From Microbispora corallina (GTDB taxonomy: Bacteria > Actinomycetota > Actinomycetes > Streptosporangiales > Streptosporangiaceae): a stretch of 46,541 nucleotides of DNA. The stretch is taken from assembly GCF_016863035.1 (NCBI RefSeq), contig NZ_BOOC01000053.1:1-46541 (forward strand), in the 5' to 3' direction. How positions within the stretch are numbered: position 1 is the stretch's first letter; each line of letters starts with the position of its first letter. The position numbers and the translations under genes were made by a program. The notes beneath the pieces are model-generated. The model ran no database searches, had not been told where the DNA came from, and saw only the letters and a list, made by a program, of their open reading frames with translations. Shown here one piece after another: positions 1-7,337 of the stretch.

Positions 1-257
1 CGCAGGCCCCGGCCATCAAGGCCGAGGAACTGCAGGGCGTGAAGTCCTCCTTCACCGGTGAGGGCGCGCTCGGCTCGGCGTGGCTGCTGAAGTACAACAA
101 CGGCCGTCGCCTGGGCTACCTGAACGGTGTCACCATCGGCGTCTCCGACACCGACGGCAACGACCGTTACGACACCAGCGTCTCCCCGTACTTCGACGGC
201 GAGACCTACGGCGTCTACAAGGCGGCCTACTCGCTCTGGTCCGGCTCGATCGCCTAA
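1..257 (+). CDS. Secreted trypsin/V8-like fold protein, copy 1 (3' end only), probable pseudoprotease
   Basis: This is the C-terminal part of a gene that begins outside the window. The open frame runs from position 3 to a TAA at 255-257 and matches the last ~85 residues of copies 2-4 almost throughout. Its active-site region reads FTGEGALGSAW where copy 6 has MTGGSSGGPW, so Leu stands at the place of the catalytic Ser and the Gly-Gly-Pro that follows is gone. The tail ends SPYFDGETYGVYKAAYSLWSGSIA, as in copy 3. The DNA of the first 60 bases is nearly identical to copy 2, which suggests recent duplication or gene conversion. Fold and secretion are inferred from the complete copies. Confidence 0.85.
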   Translation, partial: QAPAIKAEELQGVKSSFTGEGALGSAWLLKYNNGRRLGYLNGVTIGVSDTDGNDRYDTSVSPYFDGETYGVYKAAYSLWSGSIA

Positions 258-298
258 CTCTCTCTGAGAGACCACGCGGTCAGCTCCTGTTCCACCCG

Positions 299-326
299 AA
301 TGGCCCGGCTCTTGAGCCGGGCCATT
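299..326 (+). terminator. Terminator hairpin after protease-like copy 1
   Basis: Perfect 13-bp stem AATGGCCCGGCTC / GAGCCGGGCCATT with a TT loop, followed by CGGCGTTTTCC. It lies 41 bases after the stop codon and belongs to the GGCCCGGC hairpin type found after copies 2, 3, 4 and 6. Confidence 0.8.
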
Positions 327-913
327 CGGCGTTTTCCGGCATCGTCCGCCGAAAAGAGGGCCTGCTTTCGTCAGGTCCGGGAAACGGGCGGATGTAAACC
401 TCTCGGCCTTCCCGGGCGTCTTCGCCGGAATCGCCGCCATACCGTTTCCGCGGGCGCGGTCGATTCAGGCGGACAGCCGGCCGCACTGGTGCCGCAGAAA
501 GCGTGTGATGACCGCACGCCACTGCCCCGCGCCATTCCTGGCCCTTCAACTCAGCGGGCATGAAGCCATTCACCAATGGCCGGAGCTGCGGCGATGAACC
601 GTTCCAGGAAGATGACCGTTAGCTTTGCCAACGGTCATCGAGACAAAGAGAGCGTCACGACGTGGGCCGGTCCCACGACGTAGGGAAAAGGGCCTGCCGG
701 ACGCGAGCACGTGCCGGCGGCCCGGCTTCCGGCAGCCGGCCGGGTGTCGTCGCCGACGTTCACCCGTTCCACCCCGAAGGGCCCGGCTTCCACGGCCGCG
801 GCCCTTCGGCGTTCCCGCCGCGGAACGCTCCACCGGAGCGCCTTCCGTCGAGCCATGAGCGCCGAAGCGGAGCAAATTAGACGGAACAGATGCCGATTCG
901 GCTCCCTGATCTT
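327..913. other. Long intergenic stretch between copy 1 and copy 2
   Basis: About 590 bases with no open frame I can support. They contain three inverted repeats: GATGACCGTT/AACGGTCATC (611-639), a weaker CGTGGG/CCCACG (660-676), and CCGAAGGGCC/GGCCCTTCGG (774-809). The last is followed by CGGCGTTCC and resembles the terminators of the array, although no gene precedes it. The stretch may be the residue of a lost array member or may encode a short RNA. I cannot decide from sequence alone. Confidence 0.5.
611..639. repeat. Perfect 10-bp inverted repeat
   Basis: GATGACCGTT (611-620) and AACGGTCATC (630-639) flank a 9-base spacer. It is either an operator or an RNA hairpin. No gene starts close by. 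Confidence 0.5.
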
Positions 914-933
914 GATGTGATTTACCTCACATC
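914..933. promoter_or_regulatory. CRP-like palindrome upstream of copy 2
   Basis: TGTGATTTACCTCACA at 916-931 is an exact TGTGA-N6-TCACA, extended by GA/TC on the outside. This is the binding pattern of the CRP/FNR family, including actinobacterial Crp. It lies ~190 bases before the putative -10 of copy 2. Sites of the same form occur before copies 3 and 4. Confidence 0.65.
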
Positions 934-1115
934 TCGGATCCCGGCATTCGATCATCGGTGATCCGGCAGCTGAGGACCACTACGCCCCCGAACTGCACAC
1001 TCATCCTGGATCCCGGTGCTTCGACCTCCCTGGAAGGACGGTAACGGCTCGATAACGAGCGATGGACCGGTCCCCCGGCTCGCCCGATCGTCGTCGAACT
1101 CCAAGGTTCGCCCGC

Positions 1116-1181
1116 TATGTTCCCAGCGATCCCTTTCCTGACGTTTGGGGCGCATGAGGCGTTCCGCGACAGACCAAGGAG
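1116..1181 (+). promoter_or_regulatory. Promoter -10 and conserved leader of copy 2
   Basis: TATGTT at 1116-1121 is a plausible -10. Nine bases later the leader block CCCTTTCCTGACG (from 1131) begins and runs to AAGGAG at 1176-1181, the ribosome binding site. In copies 3-6 the block reads CCCTTTACTGACGCATG. In copy 2 the central CGCATGG has changed to CGTTTGG. No convincing -35 is visible. Confidence 0.6.
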
Positions 1182-1189
1182 TTTCAACC

Positions 1190-2374
1190 GTGAAGCGCAC
1201 CCTCGCATTCGGTGGCCTCGTGGCCACCACCGGCATCCTCGCGGCGGGCCTGGCCGTCCCGGCGCAGGCGTCCGGCACCGTCTCCACCGACACCCTCGCC
1301 ACCTCGAACTACGCCGCCCAGCAGGTGGCCGCGTTCTGGTACGGCCAGCGTGCCGCCAACCTGCAGAACGCGACGCCGTACAACGTGGAGACGGCCGTCA
1401 CCACCAAGCACGTGTCGACCGGCGGACCCGCCGCCGACAGCAAGGCCGGTGTGGTGCCGGCGATCGGCGACGAGAAGAAGTCGTCCAGCACCTCGAAGAA
1501 CGTCAACCTGCCCAAGACCACGGGCAAGGTGTTCTTCCAGGGCGCCGACGGCAAGCCGCACTGGTGCTCGGCGACCTCCGTGCAGTCGACCTACCACAAC
1601 CTTGTGGCGACGGCGGGTCACTGCGTGTACGACACCAAGTCGAACAAGGACACGCTGAACTACTGGATCTTCGTCCCGGGTTACTACCAGGGCAAGACCC
1701 CGTGGGGCATCTACGTCGGCAAGCAGGCCTTCACCCACTACGACTTCGACGTCTACGAGGACGGCGACCGCGACTACGCGTTCGTCACCGTCTACAACGG
1801 CGTCAAGCTCGACACCACCAAGACCGGGTGGGTGAAGAAGTACACCGACGCGACCGCCGACGACAAGGCGGCGGCCGACGCCAAGAAGGCCGGCTACCTC
1901 AGCTGGACCGGCAAGGACGGTGTGCGGTACGTCGAGTACCTCCCGCTGGCCGACGCCGGTCGTCTCGGCGACAACGTCGGTGGCCAGGGCCTGGCCTACA
2001 ACCAGAAGATCGGCCAGCCGGTCTTCATGTTCGGCTACCCCGACGGCAAGCACCCCGACGGCAACCAGGCCTTCACCGGCAAGACCCTCAAGTGGAGCTA
2101 CGGCAAGACCTTCGCCGCGCAGGCCCCGGCCATCAAGGCCGAGGAGCTGCAGGGTCTGAAGTCCTCCTTCACCGGTGAGGGCTCGCTCGGCTCCTCCTGG
2201 CTGCTGAAGTACAGCAACAGCCGCCGCCTCGGTTACCTGAACGGCGTGACCATCGGCGTCTCCGACACCGACGGCAACAAGCGGTACGACACCAGCGTCT
2301 CCCCGTACTTCGACGGCGAGACCTACGGCGTCTACAAGTCCGCCGCCTCCACCTGGTCCGGCAAGATCGTCTGA
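1190..2374 (+). CDS. Secreted trypsin/V8-like fold protein, copy 2, probable pseudoprotease
   Basis: 394 residues. The GTG start has AAGGAG 8 bases upstream. An in-frame ATG at 1154 would add 12 residues and cannot be excluded. A signal peptide (VKRTLAF...AVPAQA, ~1-27) predicts export. The chymotrypsin-fold marks are Cys126, VATAGHC with His144-Cys145, and DYAFV with Asp195. The region that should carry the nucleophile reads GEGSLGSSW with Leu333 where copy 6 has Ser293. Both cysteines of copy 6's second pair are Ser here (WSYGK, LKSSF). A loop of ~45 residues (about 205-250) between TVYNG and DAGRLGDNVGG is absent from copy 6. Catalysis by the usual triad is therefore unlikely, though the neighbouring Ser332 leaves some doubt. 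Binding, inhibitory or cell-surface roles are possible. It is probably transcribed alone, with its own promoter and terminator. Confidence 0.88.
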   Translation: MKRTLAFGGLVATTGILAAGLAVPAQASGTVSTDTLATSNYAAQQVAAFWYGQRAANLQNATPYNVETAVTTKHVSTGGPAADSKAGVVPAIGDEKKSSSTSKNVNLPKTTGKVFFQGADGKPHWCSATSVQSTYHNLVATAGHCVYDTKSNKDTLNYWIFVPGYYQGKTPWGIYVGKQAFTHYDFDVYEDGDRDYAFVTVYNGVKLDTTKTGWVKKYTDATADDKAAADAKKAGYLSWTGKDGVRYVEYLPLADAGRLGDNVGGQGLAYNQKIGQPVFMFGYPDGKHPDGNQAFTGKTLKWSYGKTFAAQAPAIKAEELQGLKSSFTGEGSLGSSWLLKYSNSRRLGYLNGVTIGVSDTDGNKRYDTSVSPYFDGETYGVYKSAASTWSGKIV

Positions 2375-2410
2375 TCTTCCTGAAGATCGGCCGATCATCG
2401 GCGTGACCGG

Positions 2411-2442
2411 ACAGGGCCCGGCTCATTCGAGCCGGGCCCTGT
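2411..2442 (+). terminator. Terminator hairpin after copy 2
   Basis: Perfect 14-bp stem ACAGGGCCCGGCTC / GAGCCGGGCCCTGT with an ATTC loop, then GCCGTTCC, 36 bases after the stop. Confidence 0.85.
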
Positions 2443-2525
2443 GCCGTTCCCCGTCCTTCCGGCGCGGGATCGCCGGAAGTGGACGCGAGCCGGTCCGGCA
2501 TGTGTATGCTTCCGACTGATCAGAG

Positions 2526-2549
2526 GGCTCCGGCGCGTGCGCCGGAGCC
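2526..2549. repeat. Second hairpin between copies 2 and 3
   Basis: GGCTCCGGCGC / GCGCCGGAGCC with a GT loop, followed by TTCGGCGTAT. It lies 84 bases beyond the copy 2 terminator. It may end a short transcript or act as a backup terminator, since no gene precedes it directly. Confidence 0.55.
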
Positions 2550-2602
2550 TTCGGCGTATCCGGGGCCGTTAGACGCGCGAGGGCCGGTTCCGGTGCCACA
2601 GG

Positions 2603-2628
2603 AGTGGTGTGATTTAGCTCACACCACT
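2603..2628. promoter_or_regulatory. CRP-like palindrome upstream of copy 3
   Basis: TGTGATTTAGCTCACA at 2608-2623 is extended on both sides to 10-bp perfect arms (AGTGGTGTGA / TCACACCACT). It lies ~205 bases before the putative -10 of copy 3. CCCAGG follows at 2652 and 2663, one helical turn apart. Confidence 0.7.
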
Positions 2629-2819
2629 ACTTTCGCTCCTGCCACAGAAGTCCCAGGGTTTTCCCAGGCTTCACTGTCCGTATCTGACCCGTGATCTGCG
2701 CATACGTCGGCCAAGTCAGCAAAGATCCGTCATGTCGGTCAATGTCACGGAACGATCACGCCGCTTCGGGGGTCCTCGGCGGCAGCTCGAACGGCTTCCG
2801 CAGCCGAAGATCGCCCATG

Positions 2820-2885
2820 TATGGTCCTGGCCATCCCTTTACTGACGCATGGGACGCATGAGGCGTTCCACGACAGACCAAGGAG
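2820..2885 (+). promoter_or_regulatory. Promoter -10 and conserved leader of copy 3
   Basis: TATGGT (2820-2825) is followed after nine bases by CCCTTTACTGACGCATG (from 2835) and by AGGAG at 2881-2885. A 15-codon upstream frame starts with ATG at 2849. It reads MGRMRRSTTDQGVPP and its TGA (2894-2896) overlaps the protein's ATG as ATGA. No Shine-Dalgarno precedes that frame, so its translation is uncertain. Confidence 0.6.
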
Positions 2886-2892
2886 TTCCCCC

Positions 2893-4086
2893 ATGAAGCG
2901 CACTCTCGCCTTCGGTGGTCTGGTCGCCACCTCCGGCCTGCTGGCCGCCGGCCTCGCCGCCCCGGCCCACGCCGCGGGTGACGTCGCCAGCGACCCGCTG
3001 GCCACGAGCGGTATCGCCGTCGCGAACATCATCGCCTACTGGACCAACGAGTCCAACGCGAACCTGATCAACGCGACGCCGTACAACGTGGAGACGACGA
3101 TCCCGTCGAAGCACGTGTCGACGGGTGGCCCGGCTCCCGACAGCAAGCCCGGCATCGTGCCGGCGATCGGCGACGAGAAGAAGACCGCCAGCAAGTCGAA
3201 GAACATCAACCTGCCCAAGACGACGGGCAAGGTGTTCTTCACCGGCGCGGACCACAAGTCGCACTGGTGCTCGGCCACCTCGGTGCAGTCGGCCTACCAC
3301 AACCTGGTCGCGACCGCCGGTCACTGTGTCTACGACACCGAGACCAACGCGGCCACCCTGGACAACTGGGTCTTCATCCCGGGCTACTACCAGGGCAAGA
3401 CCCCGTGGGGCATCTACGTCGGCAAGCAGGCGTTCACGCACTACGACTTCGACGTGTACGAGGACGGCGACCGCGACTACGCGTTCGTCACCGTGTACAA
3501 CGGCCTGAAGGCGTACAACGGCGCCGTCGCTGTCAACGTCGAGGACAACCTGGCGGCGTGGAAGGAAGTCACCCAGGCGGCGTACAACCAGTACGACCCG
3601 AAGATCCGCGCCACGACGACGGACAAGGCCGGCAAGACCCACTACTGGGCGCGGAAGTTCATCGACGCCGGTCGCCTCGGCGACAACGTGGGTGGCCAGG
3701 GCCTCGCGTACAACCAGAAGGTGGGCAAGCCCGTCTTCGTGTTCGGCTACCCGAGCGGGTCGCACCCGGACGGCAACCACGCCTACTCCGGCCAGACCCT
3801 CAAGTGGAGCTACGGCAAGACCTTCGCCGCGCAGGCCCCGGCCATCAAGGCCGAGGAGCTCGTCGGCGTCAAGTCCTCCTTCACCGGCGAGGGCTCGATC
3901 GGTTCGTCGTGGCTGCTGAACTACAAGAACACCCGCCGTCTCGGCTACCTGAACGGTGTGACCATCGGCGTCTCCGACACCGACAAGAACAACCGGATCG
4001 ACACCAGCGTCTCCCCGTACTTCGACGGTGAGCTCTACGGTGTCTACAAGGCGGCGTACTCGCTCTGGTCCGGCTCGATCGCCTAA
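2893..4086 (+). CDS. Secreted trypsin/V8-like fold protein, copy 3, probable pseudoprotease
   Basis: 397 residues. The ATG start is preceded by AAGGAG. A signal peptide ends near APAHA. The Cys of HWC and the His-Cys of VATAGHC are present, and DYAFV supplies the Asp. The nucleophile region is GEGSIGSSW with Ile336 in place of Ser. The second cysteine pair is Ser/Ser. The variable loop after TVYNG is the longest of the array and has its own sequence (AYNGAVAVNVEDNLAAWKEV onward, ending at DAGRLGDNVGG), unlike copies 2 and 4, while the flanks are nearly identical. This looks like diversifying change in an exposed loop on a fixed scaffold. The function is not known, and I infer loss of peptidase activity. 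Confidence 0.88.
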   Translation: MKRTLAFGGLVATSGLLAAGLAAPAHAAGDVASDPLATSGIAVANIIAYWTNESNANLINATPYNVETTIPSKHVSTGGPAPDSKPGIVPAIGDEKKTASKSKNINLPKTTGKVFFTGADHKSHWCSATSVQSAYHNLVATAGHCVYDTETNAATLDNWVFIPGYYQGKTPWGIYVGKQAFTHYDFDVYEDGDRDYAFVTVYNGLKAYNGAVAVNVEDNLAAWKEVTQAAYNQYDPKIRATTTDKAGKTHYWARKFIDAGRLGDNVGGQGLAYNQKVGKPVFVFGYPSGSHPDGNHAYSGQTLKWSYGKTFAAQAPAIKAEELVGVKSSFTGEGSIGSSWLLNYKNTRRLGYLNGVTIGVSDTDKNNRIDTSVSPYFDGELYGVYKAAYSLWSGSIA

Positions 4087-4150
4087 CTCCTGGTCTCCAG
4101 GACGACAGCGATCGGCGGTCAGGGGTCCAAACCCTGACAACCTGCTTAAC

Positions 4151-4180
4151 ACAGGGCCCGGCTCTCCAGCCGGGCCCTGT
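4151..4180 (+). terminator. Terminator hairpin after copy 3
   Basis: ACAGGGCCCGGCT / AGCCGGGCCCTGT with a CTCC loop, then GCCTTTTCC. Confidence 0.85.
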
Positions 4181-4303
4181 GCCTTTTCCCGGCCGGTCGG
4201 CATGCTCCGCCCACCGCAGGCCGCGGGCGTCCTGACACGAGGCGCCGCGCGCGAACGCCGCAACCCCGACGCACGAGAGCCCACTTCGGTGCCCGTCGGT
4301 TCC

Positions 4304-4319
4304 TGTGATTCCGGTCACA
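4304..4319. promoter_or_regulatory. CRP-like palindrome upstream of copy 4
   Basis: TGTGATTCCGGTCACA is an exact TGTGA-N6-TCACA ~213 bases before the putative -10. Three CCCAG(G/A) words follow at 4355, 4366 and 4375. GTGATCTGC at 4396 lies 129 bases before the -10, exactly as GTGATCTGC at 2691 does for copy 3. Confidence 0.65.
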
Positions 4320-4524
4320 CCAATAATCACAAAGACACCAGATGCCCTCAAACTCCCAGGATCCTCCCAGAGTTCCCAGGGTCCGTTTCTGTTCTGTGAT
4401 CTGCACGGACGATCGCCTCCGTCACCGCGACATCACGGACCGCGATGATCACGATCGGATCTCACAGCTTCACGTGTCCGTTCCGAGGCGAATCGGCGGG
4501 TTCCTGCGCCCAAGATCGCCCCTG

Positions 4525-4590
4525 TATGGTCCTGACCGTCCCTTTACTGACGCATGAGGCGCATGAGGCGTCTCACGACAGACCAAGGAG
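4525..4590 (+). promoter_or_regulatory. Promoter -10 and conserved leader of copy 4
   Basis: TATGGT (4525-4530), nine bases, then CCCTTTACTGACGCATG from 4540, ending in AAGGAG. An upstream frame from ATG 4554 (MRRMRRLTTDQGAPP) stops with TGA at 4599-4601, overlapping the GTG start of copy 4 as GTGA. Confidence 0.6.
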
Positions 4591-4597
4591 CTCCACC

Positions 4598-5776
4598 GTG
4601 AAGCGCACCCTCGCCTTCGGCGGCGTCGTCGCCGCCACCGGCCTCCTCGCGGCGGGCCTGGCCGTCCCGGCGCAGGCGTCCGGCACCGTCTCCAGCGACA
4701 ACCTGACCACCACGAACTACGCCGCCCAGCAGGTGGCCACGTTCTGGTTCGGTCAGCGTGCGGCCAACCTCCAGCAGGCCACGCCGTACAACGTGGAGAC
4801 GACCGTCTCCTCCAAGCACGTCTCGACCGGCGGCCCGGCCCCCGACACCAAGCCGGGTGTCGTCCCCGCCATCGGCGACGAGAAGAAGACGACGAGCACC
4901 TCGAAGAACGTCAACCTGCCCAAGACCACGGGCAAGGTGTTCTTCGTCGGCGCCGACCACCGGCCGCACTGGTGCACCGCCACCTCCGTGCAGTCCTCGT
5001 ACCACAACCTGGTCGCCACGGCCGGGCACTGCGTGTACGACACCGCGAGCAACAAGGCCACGCTCGACAAGTGGGTCTTCGTCCCGGGTTACTACCAGGG
5101 CAAGACCCCCTGGGGCATCTACGTCGGCAAGACGGCCTTCACGCACTACGACTACGACGTCTACGAGGACGGCGACCGCGACTACGCCTTCGTCACCGTG
5201 TACAACGGTGTCAAGCTGGGCGCGGACCAGTACAAGTGGGTGAAGTACGACGACGCCACCGCCGAGCAGAAGGCGGCGGCCGACGCCAAGAAGGCCGGCT
5301 ACCTCGTCTGGACGATCAAGGGCGTGAAGTACATCGAGTACATCGCGCTCGAGGACGCCGGTCGCCTGGGCGACAACGTCGGCGGCCAGGGCCTGGCCTA
5401 CAACCAGAAGGTCGGCGGCTCGGTCTTCGTCTTCGGCTACCCGAGCGGGTCGCACCCCGACGGGACCTCCCCCTTCACCGGCAAGACCCTCAAGTGGTCG
5501 TACGGCAAGACCTTCGCCGCGACCGCGCCCTCCATCAAGGGCGAGGAGATGGTCGGTGTGAAGTCCTCCTTCACGGGTGAGGGCTCGATCGGTTCGGCCT
5601 GGCTGACCCAGTACAAGAGCACCCGCCGTCTCGGCTACCTGGACGGCGTCACCGCCGCCGTCTCGGACACCGACGGCAACAAGCGCATCGACACCAGCAT
5701 CTCCCCGTACTTCGACGGCGAGACCTACGGTGTCTACAAGTCGGCCTCCGCCACGTGGTCCGGCAAGATCGCCTGA
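4598..5776 (+). CDS. Secreted trypsin/V8-like fold protein, copy 4, probable pseudoprotease
   Basis: 392 residues with a GTG start behind AAGGAG. The signal peptide VKRTLAFGGV...VPAQA is nearly the same as in copy 2. It keeps HWC, VATAGHC and DYAFV. The nucleophile region is GEGSIGSAW with Ile331. The cysteine pair of copy 6 is Ser/Ser. The variable loop resembles that of copy 2 (DATAEQKAAADAKKAGYLVW against DATADDKAAADAKKAGYLSW), so copies 2 and 4 form a sub-pair. The C-terminal part differs more (VTAAVSDTDGNKRIDTSISPYF). It is monocistronic, with its own promoter and terminator. Confidence 0.88.
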   Translation: MKRTLAFGGVVAATGLLAAGLAVPAQASGTVSSDNLTTTNYAAQQVATFWFGQRAANLQQATPYNVETTVSSKHVSTGGPAPDTKPGVVPAIGDEKKTTSTSKNVNLPKTTGKVFFVGADHRPHWCTATSVQSSYHNLVATAGHCVYDTASNKATLDKWVFVPGYYQGKTPWGIYVGKTAFTHYDYDVYEDGDRDYAFVTVYNGVKLGADQYKWVKYDDATAEQKAAADAKKAGYLVWTIKGVKYIEYIALEDAGRLGDNVGGQGLAYNQKVGGSVFVFGYPSGSHPDGTSPFTGKTLKWSYGKTFAATAPSIKGEEMVGVKSSFTGEGSIGSAWLTQYKSTRRLGYLDGVTAAVSDTDGNKRIDTSISPYFDGETYGVYKSASATWSGKIA

Positions 5777-5809
5777 CGTCGCGGCACTCGCGCTGACTGA
5801 TCGCCTCAC

Positions 5810-5842
5810 ACAGGGCCCGGCCTCCTTCCCGCCGGGCCCTGT
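5810..5842 (+). terminator. Terminator hairpin after copy 4
   Basis: ACAGGGCCCGGC / GCCGGGCCCTGT with a 9-base loop, followed by GCCTTTTCC. Confidence 0.8.
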
Positions 5843-5895
5843 GCCTTTTCCGGACCGGTTCCGCGAACCGTTTCCGAAGTGAAACCCATGCGCTG

Positions 5896-5962
5896 TATGT
5901 TCCGTTGCATCCCTTTACTGACGCATGGGGCGCAGGACGCGCTCCACGTACAGCGCGAGGAG
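5896..5962 (+). promoter_or_regulatory. Promoter -10 and conserved leader of copy 5
   Basis: TATGTT (5896-5901), nine bases, then CCCTTTACTGACGCATG from 5911, ending in GAGGAG at 5957-5962. No CRP-like palindrome is visible in the short 191-base gap. The leader is better kept than the coding sequence it precedes. Confidence 0.6.
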
Positions 5963-5967
5963 TCCCG

Positions 5968-7071
5968 TTGAAACGCATCCTCATCCCCGTGTGGGGTGTG
6001 GTGGCGACCGCCGTGCTGCTCATGTCGGGCACGCCGGCTCCCGCTCAGGCATACGACATCTTCGTCACCCGGGTCCTGGCCACGCCGGCCGAGGCCGGGC
6101 CCACCCTGGCCTACTGGCTCAGGGACGACGGCCGCGCCCTCACCGAGGCGGCGCCGTACACCCTGACCACCCGGATCGCCGCTCTCCCGGCGGCCGCCCC
6201 CGTCCCTGACGGCAAACCCGGCCTCGTGCCGGCCGCCGGTCAGGAGGGCAGGACGCCCGCCACGTCCAAGAACGTGAACCTGCCCAGGACCACCGGCAGG
6301 GCCTTCTTCGTCGGCCCCGGCGACCGTCCGTACTGGTGCGCGGCCACCTCCGTGCAGTCCGACCACCGCAACCTGGTCGCGACAGCCGGCCACTGCGTCT
6401 TCGACATCGCCTCAGGCGCGGCCTTCCGGCGCTGGATGTTCGTGCCGGGCTTCGCCGGCGGCGGCGCGACCCCCTGGGGCGTCTACGTGGGCAGCCAGGC
6501 CTACACCCACCACGACTTCGCCGCGTACCGGGATCTCGACCGCGACTACGCCTTCGTCGGCGTCCTCAACGGCGTCACCCCCACCCGCGTGCGCCTGCCC
6601 AGCCTGTCGCGGTACGCCGCGTTCGCCGGGGGCCTCAAGTACCGGGTGACCGGCGCGGGCGTGACGAGCTACGTCGGTGTGCGGCTGACCGACGCCGGCC
6701 GCCTCGGCGACAGGGTCGGCGGGCAGGGCCTCGCCTACAACCTCCGCGTCGGAAGGCCCCTTGCGATCTTCGGCTACCGCTCCGGACCCGGTACGGCCGC
6801 CCGGTCGGCGGGCACGCCGTTCGCGGCCCAGGACCTGTCGATCAAGGCCGAGGAGCTGCTCGGGATCCGGACCGCGACCCCCAGCGTCGCCGGGTCGTCC
6901 TGGCTGGCCGGCTACCGGAGCGTGCGCGGCCTCGGCTACCTGAACGGGCTGACCATCGGGCAGTCCGGCGCCACCAGCCTGTCGCCGTACTTCGACGGAG
7001 AGCTGGCCGCCGTGTACGGCGTCGCGCGCGGCATCTGGACCGGCTCCGTGGACCTGCGTCAGGACCTGTGA
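5968..7071 (+). CDS. Secreted trypsin/V8-like fold protein, copy 5, divergent, probable pseudoprotease
   Basis: 367 residues. I place the start at TTG 5968 because GAGGAG sits 5 bases upstream and the signal peptide (LKRILIP...APAQA) begins there. This is the most divergent copy. It keeps YWC, VATAGHC and DYAFV, so the His and Asp regions are present. The nucleophile segment has lost several residues and reads TATPSVAGSSW, with Ala at the serine position and no GxSGG. The loop before DAGRLGDRVGG is shorter than in copies 2-4. The tail lacks the aspartate-rich SDTDGN segment. It reads as an older pseudoprotease branch that shares the leader but not the CRP-like operator. Confidence 0.82.
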   Translation: MKRILIPVWGVVATAVLLMSGTPAPAQAYDIFVTRVLATPAEAGPTLAYWLRDDGRALTEAAPYTLTTRIAALPAAAPVPDGKPGLVPAAGQEGRTPATSKNVNLPRTTGRAFFVGPGDRPYWCAATSVQSDHRNLVATAGHCVFDIASGAAFRRWMFVPGFAGGGATPWGVYVGSQAYTHHDFAAYRDLDRDYAFVGVLNGVTPTRVRLPSLSRYAAFAGGLKYRVTGAGVTSYVGVRLTDAGRLGDRVGGQGLAYNLRVGRPLAIFGYRSGPGTAARSAGTPFAAQDLSIKAEELLGIRTATPSVAGSSWLAGYRSVRGLGYLNGLTIGQSGATSLSPYFDGELAAVYGVARGIWTGSVDLRQDL

Positions 7072-7074
7072 GGG

Positions 7075-7117
7075 CAGCCGGCGGGGGGCGCGGGTGCACG
7101 CGCCCTCCCGGCGGCTG
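7075..7117 (+). terminator. Imperfect hairpin after copy 5
   Basis: CAGCCGGC...GGGCGCG pairs with CGCGCCCTCC...GGCGGCTG around GGTGCA, directly after the stop codon. It is GC-rich with one or two mismatches and no T run. Confidence 0.5.
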
Positions 7118-7261
7118 GGGGCCGCCGACCCGCGCCCGAATTAGCCCCTTTTTGGCAATTCCGGCAGCCCATAGCCGCCCTCGGCCCGCCTAAAACCCGA
7201 AAACCCCAAATTCCCCTCGAGTCTTCTTATTTCCGGCTTATCGACAGGTGCCCCGGTGCTG

Positions 7262-7327
7262 TAGGTTCCTGACATCCCTTTACTGACGCATGGGGCGCAA
7301 GTGACGTCCCACGTACAGCGCGAGGAG
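7262..7327 (+). promoter_or_regulatory. Promoter -10 and conserved leader of copy 6
   Basis: TAGGTT (7262-7267) is followed after eight bases by CCCTTTACTGACGCATG from 7276, then ACGTACAGCGCGAGGAG as in copy 5. The upstream ATG frame is only four codons here (MGRK). Confidence 0.55.
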
Positions 7328-7337
7328 CGAACCCCTC

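Noticed and set aside
2839..4284. Long minus-strand frame of 481 codons opposite copy 3
   Set aside because: It is the mirror of the coding strand (valine- and glycine-rich, no family signature), as are similar frames opposite copies 2, 4 and 6.
5925..6209. 94-codon upstream frame over the start of copy 5
   Set aside because: It continues in the wrong frame through the signal peptide of copy 5 with shadow-like composition.
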